In this document: positions 11,893 to 22,636 of the stretch, one piece after another
Layout of the letters: each line of letters starts with the position of its first letter
Numbering within the stretch: position 1 is the stretch's first letter
Assembly: GCA_027922465.2 (NCBI GenBank)
Contig: BQMF02000045.1
Coordinates: 496,001-560,000, forward strand
DNA from: Turritopsis dohrnii
Taxonomy: Eukaryota > Cnidaria > Hydrozoa > Anthoathecata > Oceaniidae
Direction of reading: 5' to 3'
Length of the DNA stretch: 64,000 nucleotides
Made by a program: the position numbers and the translations under genes
Notes under the pieces: model-generated
What the model saw: the letters and a program-made list of their open reading frames with translations, nothing else
The model's database searches: none
Told to the model about the DNA's origin: nothing

Positions 11893-12556
11893 TAAGTAGA
11901 TATTTTCCTCTTTGCCCGGTAAGGCTTTGCTCTGAGGTTTGTTGGACTTGTCTTCCAATTGTCAAACTGGGAAACCAATACCCTCACGATGTTAATGTAT
12001 ATTGTTTGTTGACGTTTTTGATGTTTCCTCTTATATTCAGATCAAGGCTTCTAAACATTTTAAGCAAACTAAAATTATTTGTTGGACTGACTGTGAGCAA
12101 TGCGCTCCAACAGCTGTTGTTGTGTGCCAGGAATATCCATACGATTCATACGTATTTCTTATCCATTCCTTTTGCTACTATGTTTCAACCATGTTTATTT
12201 AGCCGTATGTGTTGTATTTTGAACTACTGGCACTTCAGGAGTTCTATTTTCACACACAACAAACATACCGAGCAAAGTCAAAACACAACAACAACATTAT
12301 TAATTAATAGACGAATAATCATCGCATCTCATCATTTGCAATGAGACCACAAAATTTTGTTATTTGGTCCTCAGAGATTTTGAATTCTTATCGCAAATTG
12401 GAAATGTATGATGATTAGTATAATGTGGCGTATAGACTTTTTTACCCTCTGGGGTAGTAGGATATGCAGAAAAAAATTGACCTTCATTATTTCTACTTGG
12501 TTAATGTAATCAACTCAGAAAAAAATCAAACAGCATACATGGGATTTGAAAAGGTA
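11893..12556 (+). repeat. Duplicated block A, copy 1
   Basis: This 664-bp block recurs at 14296-14966 with a constant offset of 2403 bp and is identical wherever I compared it, apart from a 6-bp insertion near the end of the second copy. The duplicated frames inside it (for example 112 codons from 12006) carry no recognised protein. The near identity points to a recent event or an assembly duplication. Confidence 0.9.
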
Positions 12557-13440
12557 AAATCTCTGTCACTTTTGGTAATCAAATTGGCCTACTTTACAAC
12601 AAAAACTATAAACAACATTTACTTACCTGACATGGCGGAAAATATTGTCTGATTTGCTATTCAATATACAGCAACTACATTTGCCTAACACATTTAGGTT
12701 AGAGAAATGGCTATTAGGATAAAGTAGCTACGGTTTTCAAAAATTCTAACAGTTTCTTAATCAAAAATGGGGAGCAAAGAAACTAATCAATAAATTGGTT
12801 TTTCTATAAACCGTATACCTTTGTGTATACTACTTGAGTTCATTCTAATAATATAACATTACATTATTATTTAAAATGATTTTACTTTTAGAAAAAACCA
12901 TACTAATAAGTTTACTATTATTTTATGAATGAGGAATTTTATGGTCTTATTAATTTATATGTTCGTTTTACGGTTGCAGGTGTATATAGCATTATGAAAA
13001 GTAATCAACATCAATGTATGAATGAGGACAAAACCTACAATTGTTGGACATCTCGTACACTTGAAACAATGGAACTGCTGAACCAAAGACAGGAGTAACC
13101 AACGTCAAAGTGAAGTGTTGGGCATTTCCAGCCACATGTGTTAAAAAAAATACTCCGGCAACGTTCATTCAAAGATATCTTCAGCGATAATTCATTTGAA
13201 AGGAACATGTGACACATTAAAGCATGTTTTAAATTGAATTTTCTTTGACATTTAAAGTTTCAAAACTGAATGTTGATTGTCATCTCTGGGTTAATTTACC
13301 TAAACATTTTTGGAAAAATTTGGAAGATGCCTGTTGTATTTCTTGTTGGTTTCAACTTCCTTGTGCTTCTTTATTCTTGTGAAAAAATAATATTTGAGTG
13401 TGTATAAGTTTTTGGCAGGATATAACTGTGATACATCTAT
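12557..13440. other. No gene seen
   Basis: AT-rich sequence between duplication block A and the TGTCAGAA repeats. Short ORFs only, none recognised. Confidence 0.5.
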
Positions 13441-13496
13441 CAGTGTCAGAAATTTGTCAGAATTGACAAAATTTGTCAGAAGTGTCAGAAATTTTT
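13441..13496. repeat. TGTCAGAA tandem repeat
   Basis: Four to five copies of TGTCAGAA, partly extended to TGTCAGAAATTTGTCAGAAT, form a short degenerate tandem array with an inverted copy (TTGACAAAATTTGTCA). Confidence 0.6.
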
Positions 13497-13596
13497 GAAT
13501 CTGTACTTATGTATTAAAGAACTGAAAATTATTGATTCATAAAGCATTTCGTTTTATCTTGTTATACTCCTTCTCTTTTCCACACTGACAATTTTT

Positions 13597-13975
13597 CGAG
13601 AGTCAATATGAGAACTCTAAGGGAGTCATTTCAGAGTGCCTGTGGCGACTCCTTTTGCGAGTCATTTTGACTCCCTTACAAGTATCTTTTTTTACTCCCT
13701 TTAGCTTCTCATTACGATGAATGACTCCCTTTCAGTTCTTAAAAATGGCGATATTTTTGACTCTCCAAAGGGAGTCATTTGAAAATGACTCTCTTACGAT
13801 TCTCATTTCGTGACTCCCGTTTGAATAGCATTTTGAATTAATGCTCAAACAAGAGTCATTTATTTATCACCTTAAGAGCTTCAATCCGCTATGACTCCCT
13901 TCAGAGCATCATTGCGTTGATATCAAATGATGCCTTTCTGGGCATAATGTGTTAATATTAAATGACTCCCATTCC
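13597..13975. repeat. Cluster of TGACTC / GAGTCA sites
   Basis: At least twelve copies of TGACTC occur within about 380 bp, counting both orientations. Many extend to ATGACTCCCTTT or AAAGGGAGTCAT, and some are face to face, as in GAGTCATTTGAAAATGACTC at about 13772-13791. The spacing is irregular (roughly 15-60 bp), so this is not a simple tandem satellite. TGACTC is the half-site core of AP-1/GCN4-type bZIP sites; whether it acts as one here is unknown. Confidence 0.6.
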
Positions 13976-14064
13976 AGTATTATAATATTCTCAACGCTTG
14001 GTCATCTTGCTGATCTTGCCCCCGAATTTCATGGTGATCTCAAGATAATTAAGAAAACAATGCC

Positions 14065-14290
14065 ATTTACTTGAAATCATGTATTGATCTTTTCATATAA
14101 AACACTATGAATACATACATACAAAAACATTTATGAAAACGCAAATAGCTTATATATAAACTTGGATATTTCATAACAACAAATATTTTTTGAGTGTTTT
14201 TTAATTTCTACGATATACAATATTTCTTTTTTATATAGTATAATTCCTTTGTCTCCCACTTTTCAATAAAAGGTAGACCGAGAATGAAGA
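14065..14290 (+). repeat. Duplicated block B, copy 1
   Basis: This 226-bp block starts ATTTACTTGAAATCATG and ends at GAGAATGAAGA. It is repeated without visible change at 14966-15191. The two copies directly flank the second copy of block A. Confidence 0.9.
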
Positions 14291-14295
14291 GTAGA

Positions 14296-14966
14296 TAAGT
14301 AGATATTTTCCTCTTTGCCCGGTAAGGCTTTGCTCTGAGGTTTGTTGGACTTGTCTTCCAATTGTCAAACTGGGAAACCAATACCCTCACGATGTTAATG
14401 TATATTGTTTGTTGACGTTTTTGATGTTTCCTCTTATATTCAGATCAAGGCTTCTAAACATTTTAAGCAAACTAAAATTATTTGTTGGACTGACTGTGAG
14501 CAATGCGCTCCAACAGCTGTTGTTGTGTGCCAGGAATATCCATACGATTCATACGTATTTCTTATCCATTCCTTTTGCTACTATGTTTCAACCATGTTTA
14601 TTTAGCCGTATGTGTTGTATTTTGAACTACTGGCACTTCAGGAGTTCTATTTTCACACACAACAAACATACCGAGCAAAGTCAAAACACAACAACAACAT
14701 TATTAATTAATAGACGAATAATCATCGCATCTCATCATTTGCAATGAGACCACAAAATTTTGTTATTTGGTCCTCAGAGATTTTGAATTCTTATCGCAAA
14801 TTGGAAATGTATGATGATTAGTATAATGTGGCGTATAGACTTTTTTACCCTCTGGGGTAGTAGGATATGCAGAAAAAAATTGACCTTCATTATTTCTACT
14901 TGGTTAATGTAATCAACTCAGAAAAAAATCAAACAGCATACATCATGATGGGATTTGAAAAGGTAA
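14296..14966 (+). repeat. Duplicated block A, copy 2, inserted between the two B blocks
   Basis: This is the second copy of the block at 11893-12556. At the left junction a 5-bp filler GTAGA separates it from block B, and the same five bases recur just inside block A. At the right junction block A joins block B with a shared A. The only internal difference seen is a 6-bp insertion near 14943. The arrangement looks like a copied insertion placed at a duplicated break. Confidence 0.88.
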
Positions 14967-15191
14967 TTTACTTGAAATCATGTATTGATCTTTTCATATA
15001 AAACACTATGAATACATACATACAAAAACATTTATGAAAACGCAAATAGCTTATATATAAACTTGGATATTTCATAACAACAAATATTTTTTGAGTGTTT
15101 TTTAATTTCTACGATATACAATATTTCTTTTTTATATAGTATAATTCCTTTGTCTCCCACTTTTCAATAAAAGGTAGACCGAGAATGAAGA
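14966..15191 (+). repeat. Duplicated block B, copy 2
   Basis: Identical by eye to 14065-14290, offset 901 bp. Downstream the sequence continues into AAAACCACG, which differs from the sequence after copy 1, so the B block ends sharply at GAATGAAGA. Confidence 0.9.
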
Positions 15192-15782
15192 AAAACCACG
15201 AAGAAAGTTTTTGACGGCGCTAATTTGTGTTAATTAATATTTCACTCTTCAAAAATTACGTCACATACAGCCGAATAATGACGTTTACAAATGAAACTAT
15301 AACAATAATTTGATTACAAATAAAAAAATTATACTTTGAGTAATATCATGCATTTCTCTTAGTTCAATTAAAACATTTGCTACACCATCATCACCATTCA
15401 TGGAACAGTGCGGCTCAAAAACTGATCATCAACATCTTCATCATCACTGCTATCACCAGCAAGATTATTGTCAAGATTATTGATATCTAAAAGTCACTTC
15501 GAGTGTATCATTCTCTGAACTAAGTCTTCATGTTAAACTTTGATGTTTTTGCACAGCTCATTTGATTTTTGAATTTCAATACACATCCAGAAGAATTGCA
15601 TTAAATAGCGAAGTTGCCCTGCATTGCATGAAAGTTCCAAAAGTGTCGCACGAGCCATTTGTAATTGACTGTTTTATAAGAGCAATCAAATTTACAGGAA
15701 AATTTCATAACAAGAATCTAAAGAAAAAGTAATATACTGTAAAAATTAAAGCTGTCACAAGTAACCAAAATATAGTAGCTAA
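15192..15782. other. No gene seen
   Basis: AT-rich sequence with a short CATCACCATCAT-like stretch near 15385-15460. No coding signal. It ends at the 5' terminus of a short Helitron. Confidence 0.5.
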
Positions 15783-16747
15783 TCTATATATTAATAGCCG
15801 ATTCTCTGTTTGTTTGTTTGTTTGTTTGTAAGTCACGCAAAATGGTAGATTGAGTTGTGAGCGAGATTATTTCTTTTTTGTGTGCGACGTGAGTTCGAAG
15901 CAAATACATTGCGACCCCAATCGAACGTGACTTTTTTTGGCTGATGAACTAATAGGAATAACGTTTTGTTTTTATTATTATTGTGTTAGTTTTATATTCC
16001 ACGTTGACTTGGCTTTGAAAACAATACATCAACAAAATACAAAGAAACCAACTGATTAAACATTTTGGACAAAAAGCAGCAGTGGCAGAACGTGGCAGCA
16101 TGTGCGGTTGGCCAGTGTATCCTGACTGTCTGAGATGGGCGAACTTTTTTTCGAGCAATCAAAATGTTTAAAAACCGATACGTAAAAAAAGAGTATCCTG
16201 AAACAAAATATTTTTTTGCTAACCGTTGTCTTAATTTCTTTTAATCGATTTCTTTTAATGTATTTTAATCTGATCGAACGTTTTTTATTCACTTCATTCA
16301 TTTAGCACGTGCATTTTTTTCTCCTCCCGTGTGATCCTTTTAAGAAGATAATTCATTTTTTCACCTACTTCTGACAGCACCCATGTTAGAGCGCGTAAAA
16401 CAAAAGCTAATAATAAGTTGAAAAGTTTTTTCTCTCTGCGTTTTGAGTGAATTGTTAAACTGATACTTGATTGGATTAAAATCGTAAATAAAAACCACGT
16501 GAAGTTCACGTTCGGAATGCATTGTGTAAAGCAAGAAAGTCTACTGACATTTTAAATGCGACCGCGACAATGAACGGCTGAGTTAAGAACATGCAAGATT
16601 TGAAACACCAGGAACGTATTTCTCTTCACGTGCAAACGAGCTTTATTAAGCGATAAAGCCAGCAGCAAAGGAAGTCTTATCGCTGGTTTTAAGTGCAATA
16701 ATTTGGAGCAGGTGGTGATACAACGCAGGCTGAACATGGGCGGCTAG
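15783..16747 (+). mobile_element. Non-autonomous Helitron, copy 1 of a tandem pair
   Basis: The 5' end TCTATATATTAATAGCCGAT is preceded by A, as expected for Helitron insertion between A and T. It is followed by a TTTG repeat and the family sequence GTAAGTCACGCAAAATGG. The 3' end is GGGCGGCTAG at 16738-16747. The usual GGCGGCG...CGCCGCC hairpin is missing here, apparently by deletion between its GGCGG repeats. The next base starts another copy. There is no coding capacity. Confidence 0.8.
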
Positions 16748-17651
16748 TCTATATATTAATAGCCGATTCTCTGTCTGTCTGTCTGTCTGTCTGTTTGTTT
16801 GTAAGTCACGCAAAATGGTAGATTGAGTTGTGAGCGAAATTATTTCTTTTTTTGTGTGCAACGTGAGTTGGAAGCAAATACATTGCAACCCCAATCGAAC
16901 GTGACTTTTTTCGGCTGATGAACTAATAGGAATAACGTTTTGTTTTTATTATTATTGTTAGTTTTATATTCCACGTTGACTTGGCTTTGAAAACAATACA
17001 TCAACTAAATACAAAGAAACTAACTGATTAAACATTTTGGAGTGGCAGAACGTGGCAGCATGTTCGGTTTGCCACTAACTCTTGCCTGACTGTCTGAGAC
17101 GGGTGAACTTTTTTTTTGAGCAATCAAAATGTTTAAAAACCGATAGGTAAAAAAAGAGTATCATAAAACGAAATGTTTTTTTTTTGCTTTTCTTTTAATA
17201 ATTTAATTCTTTTTGTAAATATTAAGCGTTCTGATCGAACGTTTTTTTATTCTATTTATTCATTTAGCACGTGCCTTTTTCTTCTCCTCCCGTGTGAACT
17301 TTTTAAGAAGAGAAACCATTTTTCCCCTGTTTGATAGCACCCATGTTAGAGCGCGTAACTTTTTTAAAACAAAAGCTAATAAAAAGTTGAAGTTTTTTCT
17401 TCCTACGTTTTGAGTGTATTGTTGTACTGATCAACGATTGTTTTAAAAAATAAATAAGTAACACATCATGAAATTTGGGGTTTTTTGGAATCATTGTTTA
17501 AACTGATATTTGATATTTGATTTCGTATCTGCCTCTGGCTGAACATAGGTTGTACGAGCCGTTTTTCAAGAAGTATGAGGTTTACTGGGGTCTCCGGGGT
17601 GACACAGAGCAGGTGCACATGGGCGGCGAGCGACGCCGCCTTGGCGGCTTG
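16748..17651 (+). mobile_element. Non-autonomous Helitron, copy 2 of a tandem pair
   Basis: It starts TCTATATATTAATAGCC directly after the CTAG of copy 1, then has CTGT/TTGT repeats. The 3' end has a perfect 7-bp hairpin, GGCGGCG-AGCGA-CGCCGCC (17622-17640). Eleven bases follow, ending in CTTG, a one-base change from the CTRR consensus (family CTAG), with T as the flanking base. The interior is closely related to copy 1. The head-to-tail junction without spacer is the tandem arrangement known for rolling-circle elements. Confidence 0.85.
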
Positions 17652-18765
17652 TCATTCAAAATCATTTAGCTTTTCCCCAAATACTTTCATTTGAAGTCTA
17701 TGGCTGATAAAGGAAAAACAGCGTACTTATAACATATTCAGTTACTGTCTGCATAGCCGACCGTGTTTTGTGGGCCATCATAAGTGTTGTATTGTTGTTC
17801 TTTAAAAGCAGTCTAAGGAGTAAGCAAGCTAACTTATCAGATAGAATAATAATAGCCGATTATTTAAGAACAAGAAAACAAACGAAAGAAACTGTCAGTC
17901 ACACGGACACATTCAATTTCGCCAAGAAAATAATCCAAGAATAGTACAACTACAAACCTCCTAATATGAAATACATATATGTTACCAATGAAACCAGTGA
18001 ACCAGTCAAGTTGATAAATTATAGATGTTTTTTTTTATTCAATGCGATCGTACGGTCGTATTAAATAAGTTTACAATTTTTGTAATTATACAGGCAAATA
18101 TCTATACAAAAGAATGATTATTTAATAAAATGCAAAGAAAGTACCCCTAAGAGTTAATAACCGTATTTTTATTGTTTAAAGGTGTAAAATCTTTTATACC
18201 GTTATGTGACATCTGAGACTCTCATTTAAAAAATTGGGTTGAATGTTTTCAAGAAAACTAACGAAAGTAACATTCTTTCTATTTGATATGGATGCACATT
18301 CACGCACTCTGTCATGATTTCAACTCGCTCGTCGGTATTTGTCGAATGAAAAACGGGTGATTACACGCACCCACTCCGCAAATCTTATATAAAGTCGCTG
18401 ATTCAATCTGTGTAGGGATTTGTAAAGTTCTATTACTGACAAACATTATATGGATCATGCAATTACGGAGAAGCTTCTCCAGATCCTCATTAGAAGTTTC
18501 GAAACCCATGTTCAAACTGTCAAAGCTGTTACCTATGTAGCCTCAATGTTTGTTTTGAGCTTGAGATGCTGATTAATGGGAGCTAGAAACCATTAGGCTT
18601 GAACAATTTCCGCAGTCACAGTCTGGAATTCATCAAATTACTCCCTTTTTTAATTTATTTAACTTAATCTTAACAGCTTTGCAATTCACTATGATGTTTC
18701 GGGGCCAGAAAAACAGTTCACCAATATCGTACGCATGATGTTTATTCATGAAAATTGAAGATTTT
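17652..18765. other. No gene seen
   Basis: AT-rich sequence with short ORFs only. A 67-codon minus-strand frame near 18312-18515 has no recognised similarity. Confidence 0.5.
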
Positions 18766-19010
18766 TCTAAATTTGGTCCAGATTTGGCCCAAATTGTCCA
18801 ATTTTAGTCAAATCTGACAAAATGATTGCCAGAATTGAAAGCAGAACCTTTCAAATGTAATCCATGCAAAATTTCATGAAATTTGAAGAACTTTCGAAAG
18901 TTGGTACAAATTTGGCCCAAATTGTCCAATTTTAGTCAATTCTGACAAAATGACCGTCAACTTCTAAATCAGCACCTTGTCTAAATTGCCCAATTTTAGT
19001 CAAACCTTTC
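18766..19010. repeat. Degenerate tandem repeat of about 125 bp
   Basis: Two to two-and-a-half units share GGCCCAAATTGTCCAATTTT, TAGTCAAATCTGACAAAATGA and a GAAGATTTTTCTAAATTTGG-like start. They begin near 18766, 18885 and (partial) 18975. The units have diverged, so the array is old. Confidence 0.65.
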
Positions 19011-19796
19011 TTAAGTTCCTAGCATAGGTCAGTCATTAACTATTCTGAATAAACAAACAATCCGAAATCCGAACGGACTTTCCGAAAACAGCAAAAAACT
19101 GTGACACAGATAGATACTTAGATAGAATGTGTAAACCAAACAATTTCCTACGCTGAAAAGCGCGGAAATTGAACTACTTGAAAGAGGACACGATATAAAC
19201 ATTCATGACATAGTGTGCTAAGAGTTTATCAAGATTTCGTCTTACTCTTAAGACATGAACTATTGCATAGAGAGCTGGGGTTTGCACTATGCTGAAATAT
19301 ATCAATTGGACAATGATTTGGGAACGAGCTGCTGTTTATAATTATTCTCTAGTGGAAATTATCTCACAAGAAAGCTGTTGACACACTTTCCTCACGGCCT
19401 TATGATAAATATAGTTATAATTTGATAATGCAAAAATTTTAGGCGTTCATTATATTTTCATACTAACTGAAGCTTACTAGAGAAATTTTCTATTTCATAT
19501 GAACACAATTTTTATTGCACTTTTCAAAAGATTCAAGTACTTCAAAATGTTTCATGTTTCCCGGTTAAGTTCTTGTTGAACTATTAATACAGATTTCATA
19601 TAAATACATATTTCAGAAACGACAATACATATATATAATGGTATAATAAAATTGTATTCACAAGAGAGTAATGTATAAAGATAATATTAAAATCTGTAAT
19701 ATCGAGCTCATTACATTGATAACATCAGTCTGTTGTCTCACATTTAACTTTTAGATAACACCATTGCATTCCAGACAAGGTTTTTAAGCTTATTTA

Positions 19797-19930
19797 TAGT
19801 CTGTTCAAAAAAAATGTGCACTAATTTCAGCTTTTATATAAAAACCAGGCTCAAGGGAATTGATGTAATTTGCTAAATCTGGTTTCCACATGATAACTGA
19901 AATTAGTGCACATTTTTTTTGAACAGACTA
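19797..19930. mobile_element. 134-bp MITE with 34-bp perfect TIRs and TA target site
   Basis: TA (19795-19796) is followed by TAGTCTGTTCAAAAAAAATG..., and the perfect reverse complement ends at 19930 before TA (19931-19932). The arms run to 19830 and from 19897. TA duplication and short size fit a Tc1/mariner-type non-autonomous element. Its ends (AGTCTGT..AAAAA..TGTGCAC) resemble those of the neighbouring larger element. Confidence 0.88.
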
Positions 19931-19942
19931 TAGATTCTACTA

Positions 19943-21209
19943 AAGTCTGTGTAAAAATAGTGTGCACACTTTTAAGATTTGCTTGCCATTTGCTCAATAC
20001 TGAATCAATTTTAACAAATTTGGTATCGTTGGATAGATATTAAAAAGCACAATATTCTACAAAAATAAAAAAACCCAAAAAAGAAAAAGAAAATGAAGAA
20101 AACAGAAGATGAAAAAAACAAACTTTTTATACAAAAGTCATATATATTTGATTTTTATATCATTGGAAACCTTATTCTTTTGCGATTTCAAAAATATATA
20201 TGTTTAATGGAAAATTTTCATTAGTTTTTGTTTATTATGATACATTTGAGGGTATATTGAAATTTTGGCAGTTTTGTTGATTGTTGAAAGACGGGGGAAA
20301 TATCTGAAAATACAGTAACTGTACTTGTACTTAAGCAAGAGCATTAACACATTTTTTATGGTGTGAAAGTAATAAACAAAATCACATCAATCAAATCAAA
20401 GTCTAGATTACACTATAACATTACATTACTTTTACATACATTTTAAACATACACGATTTTTTTAATAAGCAGCACTTTTATAAGCAACACTAGGCTGAAA
20501 TGGGCCGAATAATAAGCAAAACCTAAGCAACAATTGAGCCTGAAATTCTTTTCTGAGAATCCATGTCAGATCCATAACTGACATGAAATATATTTCTACA
20601 AACAGGTTTTATGATAATGTAACTATGCTTTAAACTTCTACAACGTTATAAGCGTTATAATTTCACGCTTGAAAACACTGTTTGAGTGGTTTTTTGTCTA
20701 TTCCATTTTATCAAATCAAGTTTTGGCTCAATAAAGTTTGGTTCCGCTGGGAGACTGCAATAAGTTCAGCATTATTTTCACATCAAATGTAATTGTTTTG
20801 AATAATGTATAACTAAATGCACTATAAAATTATTTATAAAATAACCCCCGGTTTTTTAAAAATTGAAAATGGTTGAAAAGTCTAAAATGTTCCAAGCAAT
20901 AGCATCGTTGCTGCAATATTCCAACAACTAATGAAAATTTTCCATTAAATATATATATTTTTGAAATCGCCAAAGAATAAGGTTTCCAATGATATAAAAA
21001 TCAAATATATGTGACTTTTGTATAAAAAGTTTGTTTTTTTCATCTTCTGTTTTCTTCATTTTCTTTTTCTTTTTTGGGTTTTTTTATTTTTGTAGAATAT
21101 TATGCTTTTTAATATCTATCCAACGATACCAAATTTGTTAAAATTGATTCAGTATTGAGCAAATGGCAAGCAAATCTTAAAAGTGTGCACACTATTTTTA
21201 CACAGACTT
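19943..21209. mobile_element. 1.27-kb foldback element with about 285-bp TIRs and TA target site
   Basis: TA (19941-19942) precedes AAGTCTGTGTAAAAATAGTG. The inverted copy ends at 21209 before TA (21210-21211). The left arm (19943-20225) and right arm (about 20926-21209) match closely along their length, with small differences. The 700-bp centre has no ORF above 60 codons, so the element is non-autonomous. It begins only 10 bp after the 134-bp MITE, and both share terminal AGTCTGT and inner TGTGCAC. Confidence 0.88.
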
Positions 21210-21211
21210 TA

Positions 21212-22160
21212 ATAATGTAATTTTATTAAGTCATGGCTACGACGGATAAGTTTAACTAGATTTATTTAATCGGAAAACCATAGAAACTCGTCCAATACAA
21301 ATGAATCTTGTTCACATGAGATTTGTTACAGTAATGCGAGACCTTGGTATTATTTACAATTCTAAACACACACCAAATGCAGTAACTATAGGAGTAAAGA
21401 AAACATTTTCTTCAGCAGTAAATAAATAAATCTCAATAAATCTCTTTATAAAGAAATTTTATATAGCTAAGGACACACCTTAAATCAGTATCCTCTTTGT
21501 AAAGTATATATAAATACAAAGCTTATATCAGCAGTCAGTTGGGTGAACGGGACAACCTTTTCCCATTAGCAGAAGCAAAGACAGACAGAGTTTATCGGGG
21601 AACCATGATGAGCCATTTTGAATAAAAAAGTGAAACATCTGACCACTTTCTTTTTTTAAGGTTTCTCTATTCATCTTTTGGGATATTTGGTCCGTTAATT
21701 TACTTTGATGACGCTCAATTTTAAATCTAAACTTCGACACCCGAAACATCGAAACATCAGATTAATGACTGTTATTTAAAGGAAGACCCGACATTACATA
21801 AGTTATTATGATTTTCCAAATTGACCTTTACTTTGGCTGCAGTTTTTAAATCAAATTATCAGATCAATAACTCACGTGCACTTAACTGTCATAATGTTTA
21901 AAAACTAAATTATCAATTTGTTCAAAAGGAAATTTTGATCTATCATTAAAAGGTCTGGGGCCAAGTTAGATAAAATGCTGCTAAAACCGGTGGCTCACCA
22001 CAAAGCTCAAATGAAGTATGGATCTGTATGTATTCATGTATTTATCCATCAAATACACGACACCCATTCACTGATACTCTTTTATAACTTATCATAAATA
22101 TCTATAACAAAAGAAGTTTTTCGGTTTATTGACATTCTTTTATTTAGTCTGCTTGTAATT
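21212..22160. other. Downstream flank of the SLC16-like gene
   Basis: This holds the probable 3' untranslated region of the minus-strand transporter gene just below 22161, then AT-rich sequence without a supported gene. A 73-codon minus-strand ORF at 21528-21749 is not recognised. Confidence 0.4.
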
Positions 22161-22400
22161 CTATACTGTGGTCACACGGTCAGCAACAACGAGTTCAGTA
22201 TTCTTTCGCTTGACATTCGGAGTTAATAGTATAGAGCCAAGTGATGACACGCTACCTATGTCCTTCATGCTCACTTTTTTCGTAACATCCAGATATATAT
22301 TTGTAACAGAGGTATTTGAAACACTTTTGGTACAGTCCAGTTGGCTGCTACTTCCATTAATGTAATTGAACTCAATCCGTGGATTAAGTGTCCTTTTCAT

Positions 22401-22437
<37 letters not shown>

Positions 22438-22636
22438 TGTTGACTTTCCTCAGACGTGTTTGCTAACAGTTTGCGTTGAGATGAAAACCTTGATGATTTT
22501 CGACGATCCCAGAATTGATGATCAGGTGGTGGGATCAGAAAAGGAATGGCGAACATGCAACACGAAGCAACTATTGGAATAGCACCAGCAACATAGAACG
22601 CCACTTGATAAGAATTTGATACATCGTATAGGAAAC
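22161..22636 (-). CDS. SLC16-like gene, last coding exon
   Basis: Encodes about residues 377-534. It completes the PPLAGFLYD block, helix 12 (YVAGAIPIVASCCMFAIPFL) and a 120-residue Ser/Asn-rich cytosolic tail. An AAC repeat (plus-strand GTT, about 22400-22436) encodes 12 Asn at residues 444-455, probably a length-variable run. The stop is at 22161-22163. Confidence 0.9.

Noticed and set aside
12006..12344. 112-codon ORF, present again at 14409-14747
   Set aside because: The two ORFs are identical because the whole block is duplicated at DNA level. The translation is Ile/Phe/His-rich with no known domain, and an overlapping frame is also open.
13597..13975. CRISPR-like array
   Set aside because: The repeated element is only 6-12 bp, occurs in both orientations with irregular spacing, and the genome is clearly eukaryotic.
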